Counted from the first letter of the stretch, positions 16,430 to 25,677 are shown. The stretch: DNA of 64,000 bases from Flavivirga aquimarina (GCF_030540835.1 NZ_JAUOEK010000184.1:310001-374000), one strand, 5' to 3'. The notes: generated by a model not told the origin, from the letters alone. Program-made: numbers and translations.

Positions 16430-18037
16430 ATGAATAAAACCCTTTCAAATTTTATTTTAATTGTCTTCCTGAGCGCCCTTTTTATTAATTGTGCTAACAG
16501 AGGTAGGCCAGAAGGAGGTCCAAAGGATGAAGATCCTCCGGTTATTATTAAATCTATTCCGGAGAATTATTCAACTAATTTCAGCGGCGACGAAATAAAA
16601 GTCTATTTTGACGAATATGTTAAAATAAAAGACTTACAAAAGCAGCTTATTATTTCGCCTCCTATGAAAACACAACCGGATGTTACACCATTAGGTGGTG
16701 CGAGCAAGTATATTACTATTAAAATTTACGATACTTTACAACCTAATACCACTTATGCCTTTAACTTCGGGAATAGTATTACCGATAATAATGAAGGAAA
16801 TCCATATCCGTACTACAGGTATGTATTTTCTACCGGCGATTATATAGATTCTCTTAAAGTAAAAGGTAATATTGTAGATGCTTTAAAAACGCAACCGGAA
16901 ACGTTTATTTCGGTAGCTTTATTCGAAGTCGATTCTACTTTTAACGACTCCATTGTTTATAAAGAAACGCCTAGATATATTACCAACACGCTAGATAGTC
17001 TTACTACATTTTCTATTGAAAACATTAAAGCCGGGAAGTATATGCTTATGGCTTTAAAAGATAATAATGGCGACAATAAGTTTCAACAAAAAACAGATCA
17101 GATCGCATTTTATAAAGACTTTATTGAAGTGCCTACAGATTCGCTTTTCACTTTAAAATTATTTTCTGAAGTACTAGATTTTAATGCCACCAGACCGCGA
17201 CTAATATCTGGCGAAAAAATCGCTTTTGGATATGAAGGTGATTACAAAGATATGGTTATTGATATCCTTTCTGAAACACCTCCTGAGTTTGAATACCGCA
17301 TAACTAAAGATAAAACCACAGACAGTCTTAACTATTGGTATAAACCACGTCTTGAGATAGACTCACTTCTTTTTAAAGTAACGCATCCTACTTTAGAAAA
17401 AGACTTTACAGTAAGAATTAGTGAGCAAAAAAGAGACTCCTTAAGGATTGATGTATCTCCATCTGGAAATATTCGTTATGATGAGCCCGTTAAAATTATA
17501 GGTAATACACCTTTTGTAAACATAGATACTTCTAAAATCACATTGATGGACAAAGATTCTACTCAAATAGATTTTACTACAGAATTTGATACCATTACCA
17601 ATACGTATGCCTTTAATTTTAAAAAGAAAGAAGATGATGCTTATAAAATGCAAATACTTCCAGAAGCTTTTATAGATTTTTTCGATAATACTAACGATAC
17701 TTTAAATTATTCTTTTAGTACAAAAAAAGCATCTGATTATGGTGATGTTCGTTTCACATGCGTAAATGTTGAATATCCTATTATTATTCAATTAACCGAC
17801 AAAAAAGGCGATGTACAATTTGAACAATTTGTTGAAGATTCCGAGCCTGTAGATTTTTTTAATTTAAACCCCAGCACCTATTACATTCGCGTTATACACG
17901 ACACTAATGGTAACGGAAAATATGACCCTGGAAGTTATCTTAAAAAAAGACAACCGGAACGTGTTAGCCATTTTAAGGAAATAGAAATTAGAGCAGGTTG
18001 GAGTGAGTTTGAGAGGCTTCAATTTACTTCAAAGTAA
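16430..18037 (+). CDS. lipoprotein with SbsA-type Ig-like domain
   Basis: The signal MNKTLSNFILIVFLSALFINC has a lipidation Cys at 21, followed by NRGRPEGGPKDEDPPVIIKSIPENYSTNF, the hallmark of a conserved Bacteroidota Ig-like lipoprotein family of about 530 residues (this one has 535). Residues about 35-125 form the SbsA Ig-like domain (DEIKVYFDEYVKIKDLQKQLIISPP, LQPNTTYAFNFGNSITDNNEG). Later segments repeat beta-sandwich features, including a DDNGDNKF-type loop and DTNGNGKYDPG near the C-terminus, which may bind calcium. Probably anchored in the outer membrane. Its 3-prime end overlaps the convergent amidase gene by 14 bases. Molecular role unknown. Confidence 0.8.
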   Translation: MNKTLSNFILIVFLSALFINCANRGRPEGGPKDEDPPVIIKSIPENYSTNFSGDEIKVYFDEYVKIKDLQKQLIISPPMKTQPDVTPLGGASKYITIKIYDTLQPNTTYAFNFGNSITDNNEGNPYPYYRYVFSTGDYIDSLKVKGNIVDALKTQPETFISVALFEVDSTFNDSIVYKETPRYITNTLDSLTTFSIENIKAGKYMLMALKDNNGDNKFQQKTDQIAFYKDFIEVPTDSLFTLKLFSEVLDFNATRPRLISGEKIAFGYEGDYKDMVIDILSETPPEFEYRITKDKTTDSLNYWYKPRLEIDSLLFKVTHPTLEKDFTVRISEQKRDSLRIDVSPSGNIRYDEPVKIIGNTPFVNIDTSKITLMDKDSTQIDFTTEFDTITNTYAFNFKKKEDDAYKMQILPEAFIDFFDNTNDTLNYSFSTKKASDYGDVRFTCVNVEYPIIIQLTDKKGDVQFEQFVEDSEPVDFFNLNPSTYYIRVIHDTNGNGKYDPGSYLKKRQPERVSHFKEIEIRAGWSEFERLQFTSK

Positions 18038-18803
18038 ATATATCTCTATCGTCTAAAAACTTTAGCTTATTTCTATAAGCCTGAATATGTCTTTTTTCTA
18101 AAGTGACTATTTGGGTTTGCTCTTTACCTGGTTCAATAGAAGTGATGCTATTTCCCAAAACATCATATGCTGCCGAATGTCCAGAGTATTCACTGTTAAC
18201 GCCATCAATCCCTACACGATTTACACCAATACAATAACTCATATTTTCAATGGCACGCGCTTTTAATAAGGCATCCCAGGCAGACACTCTTGGCTTAGGC
18301 CAGTTGGCAACATATAGTAAAACATCGTAATCTTCTGTATTTCGTGCCCAAACCGGAAAACGCAAATCGTAGCAGATTAACGGATAAATTTTCCAGCCTT
18401 TATAATCAACCAGTAACTTTTTGGCACCTGCTGTATAAACTTTATCTTCTCCTACTAAGGTAAATGTATGTCGCTTATCGTAATATTGAATAGCTCCCGA
18501 TGGTTCTACGAAAAGCAATCGGTTGTAATAGTTGTTTTCTTCTAAAATAACAAGACTTCCAACCATAGCGGCATTTTTACTTGAAGCCATTAATTGCATC
18601 CATGCTACCGTATTACCTTCCATGGTTTCTGCAACGTCTTTTGCGTGCATGGTAAAACCGGTTGTAAACATTTCTGGAAGTATAATCAAGTCTACTGCTT
18701 CTGAAATGTTTTCTATTTTTTTAGAAAAATTCTCAAGGTTCTGTTTGGGGTTTTCCCAAACCAAATCAGATTGAATTAATGCTATTTTAAGATCGTCTTT
18801 CAT
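18024..18803 (-). CDS. nitrilase-superfamily omega-amidase (YafV-like)
   Basis: Carbon-nitrogen hydrolase of 259 residues. The catalytic triad is visible: Glu in LIILPEMFTTGF, Lys in YDKRHTF and Cys in YPLICYDLRFPVW. The MFTTGF and RFPVWARN contexts are those of omega-amidases that hydrolyse alpha-ketoglutaramate and the keto acid formed when methionine is transaminated. It lies 3 bases downstream of an aminotransferase gene. That pairing is known as the glutamine transaminase/omega-amidase route, which salvages methionine from its keto acid. Cytosolic, no signal peptide. Confidence 0.85.
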   Translation of the reverse strand: MKDDLKIALIQSDLVWENPKQNLENFSKKIENISEAVDLIILPEMFTTGFTMHAKDVAETMEGNTVAWMQLMASSKNAAMVGSLVILEENNYYNRLLFVEPSGAIQYYDKRHTFTLVGEDKVYTAGAKKLLVDYKGWKIYPLICYDLRFPVWARNTEDYDVLLYVANWPKPRVSAWDALLKARAIENMSYCIGVNRVGIDGVNSEYSGHSAAYDVLGNSITSIEPGKEQTQIVTLEKRHIQAYRNKLKFLDDRDIFTLK

Positions 18804-18806
18804 CGT

Positions 18807-19949
18807 TTAAATACTATTTAATATCTCTGCTGCTTTTCTTAACGTATCATCGGTCTTTGCAAAACAAAACCGGAGTACGTTATTATCTAAATTATCACTA
18901 TTAAAAACGGATAGTGGTATGGAAGCAATACCAGAATCTATTGTTAATCGTTTTGCAAAATCGACATCGTATTCTTGAGTGATTTCTGAATAATCCAACA
19001 CTTGAAAATACGTTCCTTTTGATGGTGTAAATTTAAACCTGGAATCTTTTATAAGATCTAAAAACAAGTCTCTTTTCTGTTGATAAAAAGCAGGTAAGCC
19101 TAAATAATTAGCGGGTTCTTGCATATAGTCTGCAATGCCCTTTTGTGTTGGATGATGAATACAAAAAACATGAAATTGGTGCACTTTCATAAAGGCTTCC
19201 ATGAGTTCTTTTGGTGCACAACAGTAACCTATTCGCCAGCCTGTATTATGGAATGTTTTACAAAAGGAAGCGACTACAAAACTTCGCGATTTTAAATCTG
19301 GAAACAAACATGCGCTCTGGTGTTTTTCTTCATCAAAAATCATATGTTCGTAAACCTCATCACTCAATACAATAATGTTGGTATTTCTTGTAATTTCTTC
19401 TAATTGCAACATATCTTCTTTTGAAAATACGGTTCCAGAAGGGTTATGAGGTGTGTTAACAATAATCATTTTAGTTCGGCTATTTACCTTCGACTTAACT
19501 TCGCTCCAATCGACATTAAAATTAGGAGCTTCCAATTGAATTGAAATCGTTTTTCCGCCATTAAGCGTTATGGCTGGTTCGTAACTATCGTAAGCCGGCC
19601 GGAAAATAATGACCTCATCATTTGGATTTATAAATGTCGTAATAATTGTAAAAATAGCCTGAGTAGCACCAGCTGTTATTGTTATTTCATTATCTACATG
19701 GTAGCTCGTATTATACATTAACGCTATTTTTTTAGCAATAGCTTCTCGTAATTCCAAATTCCCTGCCATTGGTGCGTATTGATTATACCCGGAGTTCATG
19801 GCTTTACTTACTAAATCAATTAGTTTTTGATCACCATCAAAATCTGGAAACCCCTGTGATAAGTTAATGGCATGATGCTCGTTAGCCAACTTACTCATAA
19901 TTGAGAAGATAGTCGTTCCTATATTTGGCAATTTAGATGGGTGTTGCAT
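18807..19949 (-). CDS. class I/II PLP aminotransferase, methionine/glutamine type (YbdL-like)
   Basis: PLP enzyme of fold type I, 380 residues. Seen: NLSQGFPDFDGD (substrate-binding region), NQYAPMAGNLELREAIA, ITAGATQAIF, NTPHNPSGTVFSKED (PLP Asn), LSDEVYEHMIF (Asp/Tyr) and SFCKTFHNTGWRIGYC, where Lys is the Schiff-base residue, then FCFAKTDDTL with the carboxylate-binding Arg just before it. These fit the methionine/kynurenine aminotransferase subgroup. With the downstream amidase, 3 bases away, it would transaminate keto-methylthiobutyrate with glutamine and make the reaction irreversible. The metK gene elsewhere in the window uses the methionine that such a route saves. Confidence 0.88.
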   Translation of the reverse strand: MQHPSKLPNIGTTIFSIMSKLANEHHAINLSQGFPDFDGDQKLIDLVSKAMNSGYNQYAPMAGNLELREAIAKKIALMYNTSYHVDNEITITAGATQAIFTIITTFINPNDEVIIFRPAYDSYEPAITLNGGKTISIQLEAPNFNVDWSEVKSKVNSRTKMIIVNTPHNPSGTVFSKEDMLQLEEITRNTNIIVLSDEVYEHMIFDEEKHQSACLFPDLKSRSFVVASFCKTFHNTGWRIGYCCAPKELMEAFMKVHQFHVFCIHHPTQKGIADYMQEPANYLGLPAFYQQKRDLFLDLIKDSRFKFTPSKGTYFQVLDYSEITQEYDVDFAKRLTIDSGIASIPLSVFNSDNLDNNVLRFCFAKTDDTLRKAAEILNSI

Positions 19950-19958
19950 TAAACTATT

Positions 19959-20528
19959 CTATTTTAATAACCCTAATGTTTCTTTAACAAATTCTGTTTT
20001 TCCAAGAACATAGGCTCCTCTATCGTTTTTGTATTTAGATGCTAACTCGAGTTTAAGTTTTTCATATTCTTTAGCTCTTTTTTCGTTCGCATTTAAATAA
20101 TCTCGAAAACCTATCTGTTCCCACATGACATTTTCCTTTGGACACATATGGATATGAAAAATCTGTTCTTTTTTACCGTCAAGATTATATCCTTTTCCAA
20201 AAGAGGAATAAGCTTCAATATTTTCTCTGGCTGGAACTACGAAATGTGAGTATCCTAAATCCTCAAATTCTGAAATCAAATTCTCGTCAAAAAGTAATTC
20301 GTTAGGAATTTCTATCATCATATCAATATACGGCTTCGATTTGATAGACGGAATTGAAGAACTTCCAAAATGTTCCATTCTTAAAATGGATTTGGAATCA
20401 ACTTTTTTTAGTATCTGTTCTTTTTCTTTTTCGTAAATCCTTTTCCATTCGGGATTATGATCAACCAACTTAACTGGGAATAATGTATTCCAGTCATCTT
20501 TTGTAAGGTCGTTTAACGTTTTTTTCAT
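19959..20528 (-). CDS. GrpB family protein (nucleotidyltransferase fold, UPF0157)
   Basis: GrpB/UPF0157-type protein of 189 residues. The central EHFGSSSIPSIKSKPYIDMMIEI contains the GS...D.D-like pattern of nucleotidyltransferase-superfamily proteins; H123 (HIHMCPK) and RDYLNANEKRAKEYEKLKLELA near the end are also family features. The N-terminal VKLVDHNPEWKRIYEKEKEQI is typical. Molecular function is not established for the family; some members are fused to CoaE. It lies 9 bases upstream of the aminotransferase gene, so possibly the same transcript. Confidence 0.8.
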   Translation of the reverse strand: MKKTLNDLTKDDWNTLFPVKLVDHNPEWKRIYEKEKEQILKKVDSKSILRMEHFGSSSIPSIKSKPYIDMMIEIPNELLFDENLISEFEDLGYSHFVVPARENIEAYSSFGKGYNLDGKKEQIFHIHMCPKENVMWEQIGFRDYLNANEKRAKEYEKLKLELASKYKNDRGAYVLGKTEFVKETLGLLK

Positions 20529-20639
20529 GTAGATTTAATTAGGTTTTCAATTTGCATACAACTCAATGTAAATATAGTATAACTTACTAATTTATATTGG
20601 TAAAAAGTACTAGAATCGTTTGAAATGGGGTATTACATT

Positions 20640-21335
20640 TTATACCCCCAAAACTTTTAATAATTCCTGTTTATACGTTCTGCCTATAGGGATTTTATTG
20701 GCTTTTACAAAAATGGTATTCCCAGAAATTTTATTTACAAATTTACTGTTTATAATATACGATTTATGAACTTGGACAAATTGAGTTTCGGGAAGTTTTT
20801 CGATCCAGTTTTTTAAAGAATCTATATAGGATAATTTTTGAGTGTCGGTTACTATTGTTATGTAATTTCTATCTGATTCTATATACAAAATAGAACTCAA
20901 AACAAGTCTGTGCAACGTTTTATCTACATTTAAAAAAATAGCATCTTCATTGTTTTCTTCTAAAGTATTTTCAGGTGTTTCTATCCTTTCTCTTGCCTTA
21001 TTAATAGCTTTTAAAAAACGATCGAAAGAAAAAGGCTTTACCAGATAGTCTACAATAGTATCCAACTCAAAGCTACTTACGGCATATTCCGGATATGCTG
21101 TGGTTATTATAATTGCCGGTGGATTTTTAATGGTCTTTATAAAATCTAATCCGGACATATCTGGTAAATTAATATCCAGAAAAACAACGTCAGCAGTGTT
21201 ATTAATTAAAAACGCATTGGCTTCAATAGCGGCCTTAAAGGTTTCGACCAAATTAAGACTTGGTATTTTGCTTATAAAACTCTTTAAGATTTTTTGAGCT
21301 GGAATTTCGTCTTCTATAATAATACAATTTATCAT
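20640..21335 (-). CDS. LytTR-family response regulator
   Basis: DNA-binding response regulator of 231 residues. Receiver domain 1-120: acidic pocket IIIEDE, phosphoacceptor Asp in DVVFLDINLPD, Lys in VDYLVKPFSF. LytTR DNA-binding domain about 135-231: ILYIESDRNYITIVT, FVQVHKSYIINSKFVNKISGN and IPIGRTYKQEL. Its sensor kinase lies upstream on the same strand, 100 bases away, so the pair is presumably co-transcribed. Targets unknown. Confidence 0.92.
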   Translation of the reverse strand: MINCIIIEDEIPAQKILKSFISKIPSLNLVETFKAAIEANAFLINNTADVVFLDINLPDMSGLDFIKTIKNPPAIIITTAYPEYAVSSFELDTIVDYLVKPFSFDRFLKAINKARERIETPENTLEENNEDAIFLNVDKTLHRLVLSSILYIESDRNYITIVTDTQKLSYIDSLKNWIEKLPETQFVQVHKSYIINSKFVNKISGNTIFVKANKIPIGRTYKQELLKVLGV

Positions 21336-21435
21336 TTATACATCAATTTGTCTGGTTGAGTACTTTTGCTATGCTTAGTATTAACTAAAATTGAGACTTT
21401 CATAATTAGTTAGCACTCAAGGAAATATTATTCTA

Positions 21436-22404
21436 TCAGAAATTAAGTTTTAAATGCACTTTAAAGGTGTCTCCTTTATCAATTTTAAGCTCATAAGTGT
21501 TTTTATAAATAAGCCCTAGTCTCTTCTCAAGATTTTGCAAGCCAATTCTAAAATCGGTTGTGCTTACTTTTTCTTTATCGTAATCATTTTCACAAACACA
21601 CTCTAAAATACTATTTTTAACTTTAATTAAAATAGAAACATCGCTATTCAATACACTGTGCTTAAATGCATTTTCTATAATGGTTATTAAAAGCAATGGT
21701 GCTATTTGGTGGCTATACGAATCTATGTTTTTTACATAATCTACATGCTTGGTTCCTTCTGTTCTTAGCATTTGAAATTTCATATAATTGTCTATAAACC
21801 GGATCTCTTTTTCTAAAGAAATTGTTTTAGAATTGCTTTCGTATAGTACATGTTTTAGGTTATCGGACAACATTAAAATCATTTCCGGAACCTCGTTTGG
21901 TTTTTCCAATGAATACGAATAAATCGTATTTAAATTATTAAATAATACATGTGGGTTTATTTGCGACTTTAAAAACTTTAATTCCATGTCTGCATGTTGT
22001 TTTTTAATGGCTTCAACTTGATTTTCTTTATCTATAAAGCGATATAATATCCATATAAAAGAAAAGAAAATTAAAGGCACTAACGATTGCCATAAATAAT
22101 CACTTAAGCATTTAAAAATCGAACATCCGCAATTGGCAAATGCATAACAATACAACTGTGTTGCTAAAAAAGAAATAGCCGCAAACACAAACGTGTAAAG
22201 GATGTACATTCTCTTTCTAACAAAAAAAGGTAGTAGTAATATATTGTTTCCATATACTATAACAACTAATAATGTAAGGTATTGAAGAAAGGGATTTTCT
22301 TTCCAATAAAAGTCTGAAAACAAAAACAAGGACACAAATATAAATAACATCCAAAACAGGATATGTACCAAAATTTGTGAGCTGTGTTTTTTTACAAAAG
22401 TCAT
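21436..22404 (-). CDS. LytS-like membrane histidine kinase
   Basis: The ATG at 22402-22404 (MTFVKKHSSQILVHILFW) is preferred over an in-frame start 13 codons upstream. Four hydrophobic segments lie between residues about 12 and 125, followed by a short coiled coil. The His_kinase motif is LKSQINPHVLFNNLNTIYSYSL, and a reduced GHKL domain follows (LLLITIIENAFKHSVLNSDVS; FRIGLQNLEKRLGLIY). The invariant PHxLFNxLN His is the phosphorylation site. Forms a two-component system with the LytTR regulator at 20640. The extracytoplasmic loops are short, suggesting that it senses a membrane-borne signal. Confidence 0.9.
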   Translation of the reverse strand: MTFVKKHSSQILVHILFWMLFIFVSLFLFSDFYWKENPFLQYLTLLVVIVYGNNILLLPFFVRKRMYILYTFVFAAISFLATQLYCYAFANCGCSIFKCLSDYLWQSLVPLIFFSFIWILYRFIDKENQVEAIKKQHADMELKFLKSQINPHVLFNNLNTIYSYSLEKPNEVPEMILMLSDNLKHVLYESNSKTISLEKEIRFIDNYMKFQMLRTEGTKHVDYVKNIDSYSHQIAPLLLITIIENAFKHSVLNSDVSILIKVKNSILECVCENDYDKEKVSTTDFRIGLQNLEKRLGLIYKNTYELKIDKGDTFKVHLKLNF

Positions 22405-22569
22405 ATTGTAATGAAAAGTAAACAGAAAAGTGACAACTATCAAAAATTATGTACAAAAACCGGTTTTGTAGTTACCAACGCCTAAAATGTAGTTTATAAA
22501 TATACTGGGGCATTTGCATTATTTTTGGTATAAATTAATTAAAATCGTGAAACGAATAGGTTAAAATGA

Positions 22570-22622
22570 CTTCTCGATACAATTTTATTTCGCTCGCTCC
22601 ATAAAATCACTCGAAGTGACAG
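22570..22622 (+). repeat. 53-bp repeat, first copy (partial element)
   Basis: Matches 22998-23050 at 52 of 53 bases in the same orientation. Only the left half of the element is present here; the right terminal inverted repeat is missing. Together the two copies flank the GIY-YIG gene. Confidence 0.9.
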
Positions 22623-22686
22623 TAGAACTCTAAATCTTAATGTTAACTATAATGTCAGGTCTAATACCACGCCAAAGGCGTGATCC

Positions 22687-22983
22687 TTATTTGGAACTAA
22701 AATTCTTCTTTGAAAGATTAGGTAACTTTTCAAATTCATTATTAATCAAAGCTTCTTTCTTTGCTTTAGACCATTTTTTTATTTGCTTTTCAGTCTTTAT
22801 AGCAATAGTAGGATCTGTAAATTCTGCATGGAAAACCAACTCCAATGGTCTTCTTGAATAAGTATAACTATCTTTATGCTTTCCTGTTTGATGTTCTAAA
22901 AATCGTTTTTCAAGATTTGAAGTAAACCCTGTATAATAAGTACCATCCGAACATTTTAAAATGTAAACATAATATGTTTTCAT
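22687..22983 (-). CDS. GIY-YIG nuclease-domain small protein (UPF0213 type)
   Basis: Single-domain GIY-YIG protein of 98 residues. The signature is YYVYILKCSDGTYYTGFTSNLEKRFLEHQTGKH: YVY for GIY, YTG for YIG, R27 as catalytic Arg, with Glu near EKQIKKW. The length equals the stand-alone bacterial UPF0213/YhbQ group, which are not homing endonucleases. Role probably in DNA repair or nucleic-acid processing, unproven. It lies between two direct copies of a 53-bp repeat, which hints that it spreads or was copied with the repeat. Confidence 0.88.
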   Translation of the reverse strand: MKTYYVYILKCSDGTYYTGFTSNLEKRFLEHQTGKHKDSYTYSRRPLELVFHAEFTDPTIAIKTEKQIKKWSKAKKEALINNEFEKLPNLSKKNFSSK

Positions 22984-22998
22984 AATCTAAAAATTAAC

Positions 22999-23124
22999 TT
23001 CTCGATACAATTTTATTCCGCTCGCTCCATAAAATCACTCGAAGTGACAGGCGTGTTCAGAAGCAAAATGCTTACTATATTGTCAGTTCGAGTGTCCTGA
23101 ACTTGTTTCAGGATGTATCGAGAA
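22999..23124. repeat. 126-bp dispersed element with 11-bp terminal inverted repeats
   Basis: Perfect terminal inverted repeats, ttctcgataca (22999-23009) and tgtatcgagaa (23114-23124), bound a non-coding stretch. The left half is copied at 22570-22622. Near the right end an internal palindrome, tcctgaacttgtttcagga, carries the exact 15-base core also present at 2555-2569 and 9516-9530. It looks like a REP or MITE-like element of flavobacterial type. Confidence 0.75.
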
Positions 23125-23134
23125 CCAATCATAA

Positions 23135-24904
23135 TTAAACAATATTCATCTTCTTTAAAAGAAAAGAAGCATTCATATTTTGGCAAATACCTTCTTTTAA
23201 TTTATAATCAAAGTGAAGTTCGTCATTAATAATTTCGGCATCAAAATAGTAGTTTTTTACATCCTCTAACTCTTGCTCTATTTCGCATAAACTTAAATCG
23301 TGCGTAGCAATAATCCCTGTCGCATTTGATGCTACCAGTTTTTCAACAAATTTTCTGGAACCTATAGCCTTGTCGGTACTATTTGTCCCTTTTAAAATTT
23401 CATCTAAAACAATAAAATAAGGTTCATGTTGAATCGCATCAACAATATATTTTAAGCGGGTTAATTCTGAAAAGAAATACGAACTATCATCTGTTAAAGA
23501 ATCTGTTGTTCGCATGCTGGTAATTAATTTAACTGGTGAATATTTACTTGTTTTAGCACAGATAGGAAGTCCGACATTAGCCATAACGATGTGTAAAGAG
23601 ACCGTACGTAAAAATGTACTTTTCCCTGCCATATTTGCTCCGGTTACAATAAAAAACTGTTCGGTTTCTATAGTTAAATCGCTATCTACACGTTTATTTT
23701 TATCTAATAAGGGATGCCCTAAACTTTCCGAATTAATAACCGCTCCTTTTTCCTGTATTTCTGGAAATAGAAAATCTGGGTGATTAAACGCAAAATTTCC
23801 CAATGAATTATAGGCATCAAAAAACGATACAACTTCAAACCAATCGGCAACTTTATTATTATACTGCTCAATCCATTTTTCAATGTAAAAACTGTTTTTT
23901 ATATCTGTTAAAAACAACCCGTTACCAAAAATGGCTCCTATAATATTGTTTCTGTTGTCTAAGGCATCTAAAGACCTTGAAAGCTTTTTAAAAATATGTG
24001 ATGCTTTCTCTGTATCTAATTGAATTTGCTGTTGCTTTTGCTGTAATAATTGAGACGTAAATGTTTCATTTTCTATTAAATCTAGCAACTGTGCATATTG
24101 ACGAAAGGTATCTTTAACTCTATCTGTATTTGAAGATAAAACATTTATTTTTTTAACATACATACCGGTAATGCCAAGTCCTAAAAACAACCAATAGCCA
24201 ATAAGTTCCGGATTTATAATATTTAAAACTGCTAAACTAAATAATACAATTGAAGATATGGCAAAGGTTATTGGCAGCCATCGCATCATTTTTGGCAAAA
24301 AGGTTTGGTAACTTTGTAACCAACTTATAATACTTTTAGCAGGTGTTTCAACTTCAACCAGACTAGATGTTGCCGAATAATACTGCCTCCATTGTGGCTT
24401 AGAGTTTAATTCTTTTATGGCTTCTTGACGCCTTTTTATAGCATCAATATTATTTGCTTTTAAAGCATCTACCAACTTTTGAGTACCTTCTTTTATAGTG
24501 GTTCTATTTATATATTGGAAAAAAGAACCGCGTCCGAATAAATCAATATCTAAACTATAAAAATGATTGGGGTCTTGAAACTGTAATCCTTCATCTCTCT
24601 CATGAAAATCGCCAGAAGCTATTTTAATTTCTACTTCATTTATTTCGGCTAACGCTTTATTGAAATTTCTTTTCGATTTTACATCGGTGTATTTTGACAA
24701 TAAATAAACAAACACAACTATACCAACAATGGCAATGGTAAGAGCTATTTGCCAATATTGAAACGTAAGATAAATTCCAAACCCAGTTATTAAAAACACC
24801 GACAGTCTTAACATACTCAAAGCTGTCATTTTTTTATATAATTTTTGAGCTTCAGATTTATATGTTTCTAAATATTGCTTGTAATATGATGTAGGGTTGT
24901 TCAT
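23135..24904 (-). CDS. membrane-anchored MutS-like ATPase
   Basis: Protein of 589 residues with the MutS core and ATPase but no mismatch-recognition domain. Two pairs of hydrophobic segments (about 31-70 and 210-250) suggest membrane anchoring, unlike true MutS. The ATPase is complete: Walker A TGANMAGKSTFLRT, the SSYFFSELTR region, Walker B YFIVLDEILKGTNSTDKAIG and ATHDLSLC. The region 280-400 is the helical lever/core. It resembles the MutS-III-like family common in Bacteroidota, not MutS or MutS2 (no Smr domain). The function is not known; it should not be called mismatch repair. Confidence 0.8.
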   Translation of the reverse strand: MNNPTSYYKQYLETYKSEAQKLYKKMTALSMLRLSVFLITGFGIYLTFQYWQIALTIAIVGIVVFVYLLSKYTDVKSKRNFNKALAEINEVEIKIASGDFHERDEGLQFQDPNHFYSLDIDLFGRGSFFQYINRTTIKEGTQKLVDALKANNIDAIKRRQEAIKELNSKPQWRQYYSATSSLVEVETPAKSIISWLQSYQTFLPKMMRWLPITFAISSIVLFSLAVLNIINPELIGYWLFLGLGITGMYVKKINVLSSNTDRVKDTFRQYAQLLDLIENETFTSQLLQQKQQQIQLDTEKASHIFKKLSRSLDALDNRNNIIGAIFGNGLFLTDIKNSFYIEKWIEQYNNKVADWFEVVSFFDAYNSLGNFAFNHPDFLFPEIQEKGAVINSESLGHPLLDKNKRVDSDLTIETEQFFIVTGANMAGKSTFLRTVSLHIVMANVGLPICAKTSKYSPVKLITSMRTTDSLTDDSSYFFSELTRLKYIVDAIQHEPYFIVLDEILKGTNSTDKAIGSRKFVEKLVASNATGIIATHDLSLCEIEQELEDVKNYYFDAEIINDELHFDYKLKEGICQNMNASFLLKKMNIV

Positions 24905-24934
24905 TTTTAATTTTTATAGGCATAAAGAAACAAA

Positions 24935-24958
24935 AGGCTCTGAAACATTTCAGAGCCT
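24935..24958 (-). terminator. terminator after the zinc metallopeptidase gene
   Basis: Perfect 11-bp arms (24935-24945 and 24948-24958) with a 2-base loop. On the minus strand TTTTGTTT follows. It separates the protease gene from the MutS-like gene. Confidence 0.75.
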
Positions 24959-24981
24959 ATGTGTTTATAATTTTTATTTTA

Positions 24982-25677
24982 TCAATCTCGTCCTCCAAAT
25001 ACTTGAAGTGCCCAATATAGTAATGTTGCCAAGGCTCCAATAGCTGCTACTAGATAAGTTCTGGCAGCCCATTTAAGCGCATCTTCAGAACCAGCATATT
25101 CTTCTTGAGATACCATGTTTTTATTTTTCAACCAAGCTAAAGCCCTGTTACTAGCATCGTATTCTACGGGTAAGGTTATGAAACTAAATAATGTTGCAAA
25201 CCCCATAAGTACTACTCCTGCAGCGGCTGCCCACCAACCTAAACCAACACCTGCGGCACCACCAAGTACTAAGCCTCCTATAATTAACCATTGAGACATC
25301 CCGGAAGACACACTCACTACTGGTACTAAAGTAGAACGCATTTGTAACCAACTGTAAGCTTGCGCATGCTGTACTGCATGACCACATTCATGTGCAGCAA
25401 CGGCAGCAGCAGCGGCATTACGTTGGTTATACACTGCTTCGCTTAAATTAACTGTTTTATTTTTCGGATTGTAATGATCGGTTAAGCGTCCCGGAGTTGA
25501 GATAACCTCAACATCCCTAATACCATGATCTGCCAACATTTTTTCGGCAATCTCGGCACCACTCATACCATTACGTAACTGTACTTTCGAGTATTTTTCA
25601 AACTTTCTTTTTAAGGTACTGCTCACTAACCAACTCACCAAGGCAATACCTCCTATTAATATATAATATCCTAACAT
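24982..25677 (-). CDS. membrane zinc metallopeptidase (YugP-like)
   Basis: Zinc protease of 231 residues. An N-terminal membrane segment (1-17) precedes a metzincin-like site, VAAHECGHAVQHAQAYSW (His-Glu-x-x-His at 92-96), and two to three hydrophobic segments follow (about 120-165 and 205-231). It matches the neutral zinc metallopeptidase family of YugP. The proposed role is membrane protein quality control; the substrate is not known. An excellent promoter lies just upstream (25710-25740), and its own terminator follows, so it is monocistronic. Confidence 0.85.
   Translation of the reverse strand: MLGYYILIGGIALVSWLVSSTLKRKFEKYSKVQLRNGMSGAEIAEKMLADHGIRDVEVISTPGRLTDHYNPKNKTVNLSEAVYNQRNAAAAAVAAHECGHAVQHAQAYSWLQMRSTLVPVVSVSSGMSQWLIIGGLVLGGAAGVGLGWWAAAAGVVLMGFATLFSFITLPVEYDASNRALAWLKNKNMVSQEEYAGSEDALKWAARTYLVAAIGALATLLYWALQVFGGRD

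Noticed and set aside
22687-22983. Homing endonuclease
   Set aside because: The protein is a lone UPF0213-size GIY-YIG domain without DNA-recognition modules or a host intron.
23135-24904. Calling the MutS-like gene mutS or mutS2
   Set aside because: It lacks the mismatch-binding and Smr domains and has membrane segments.
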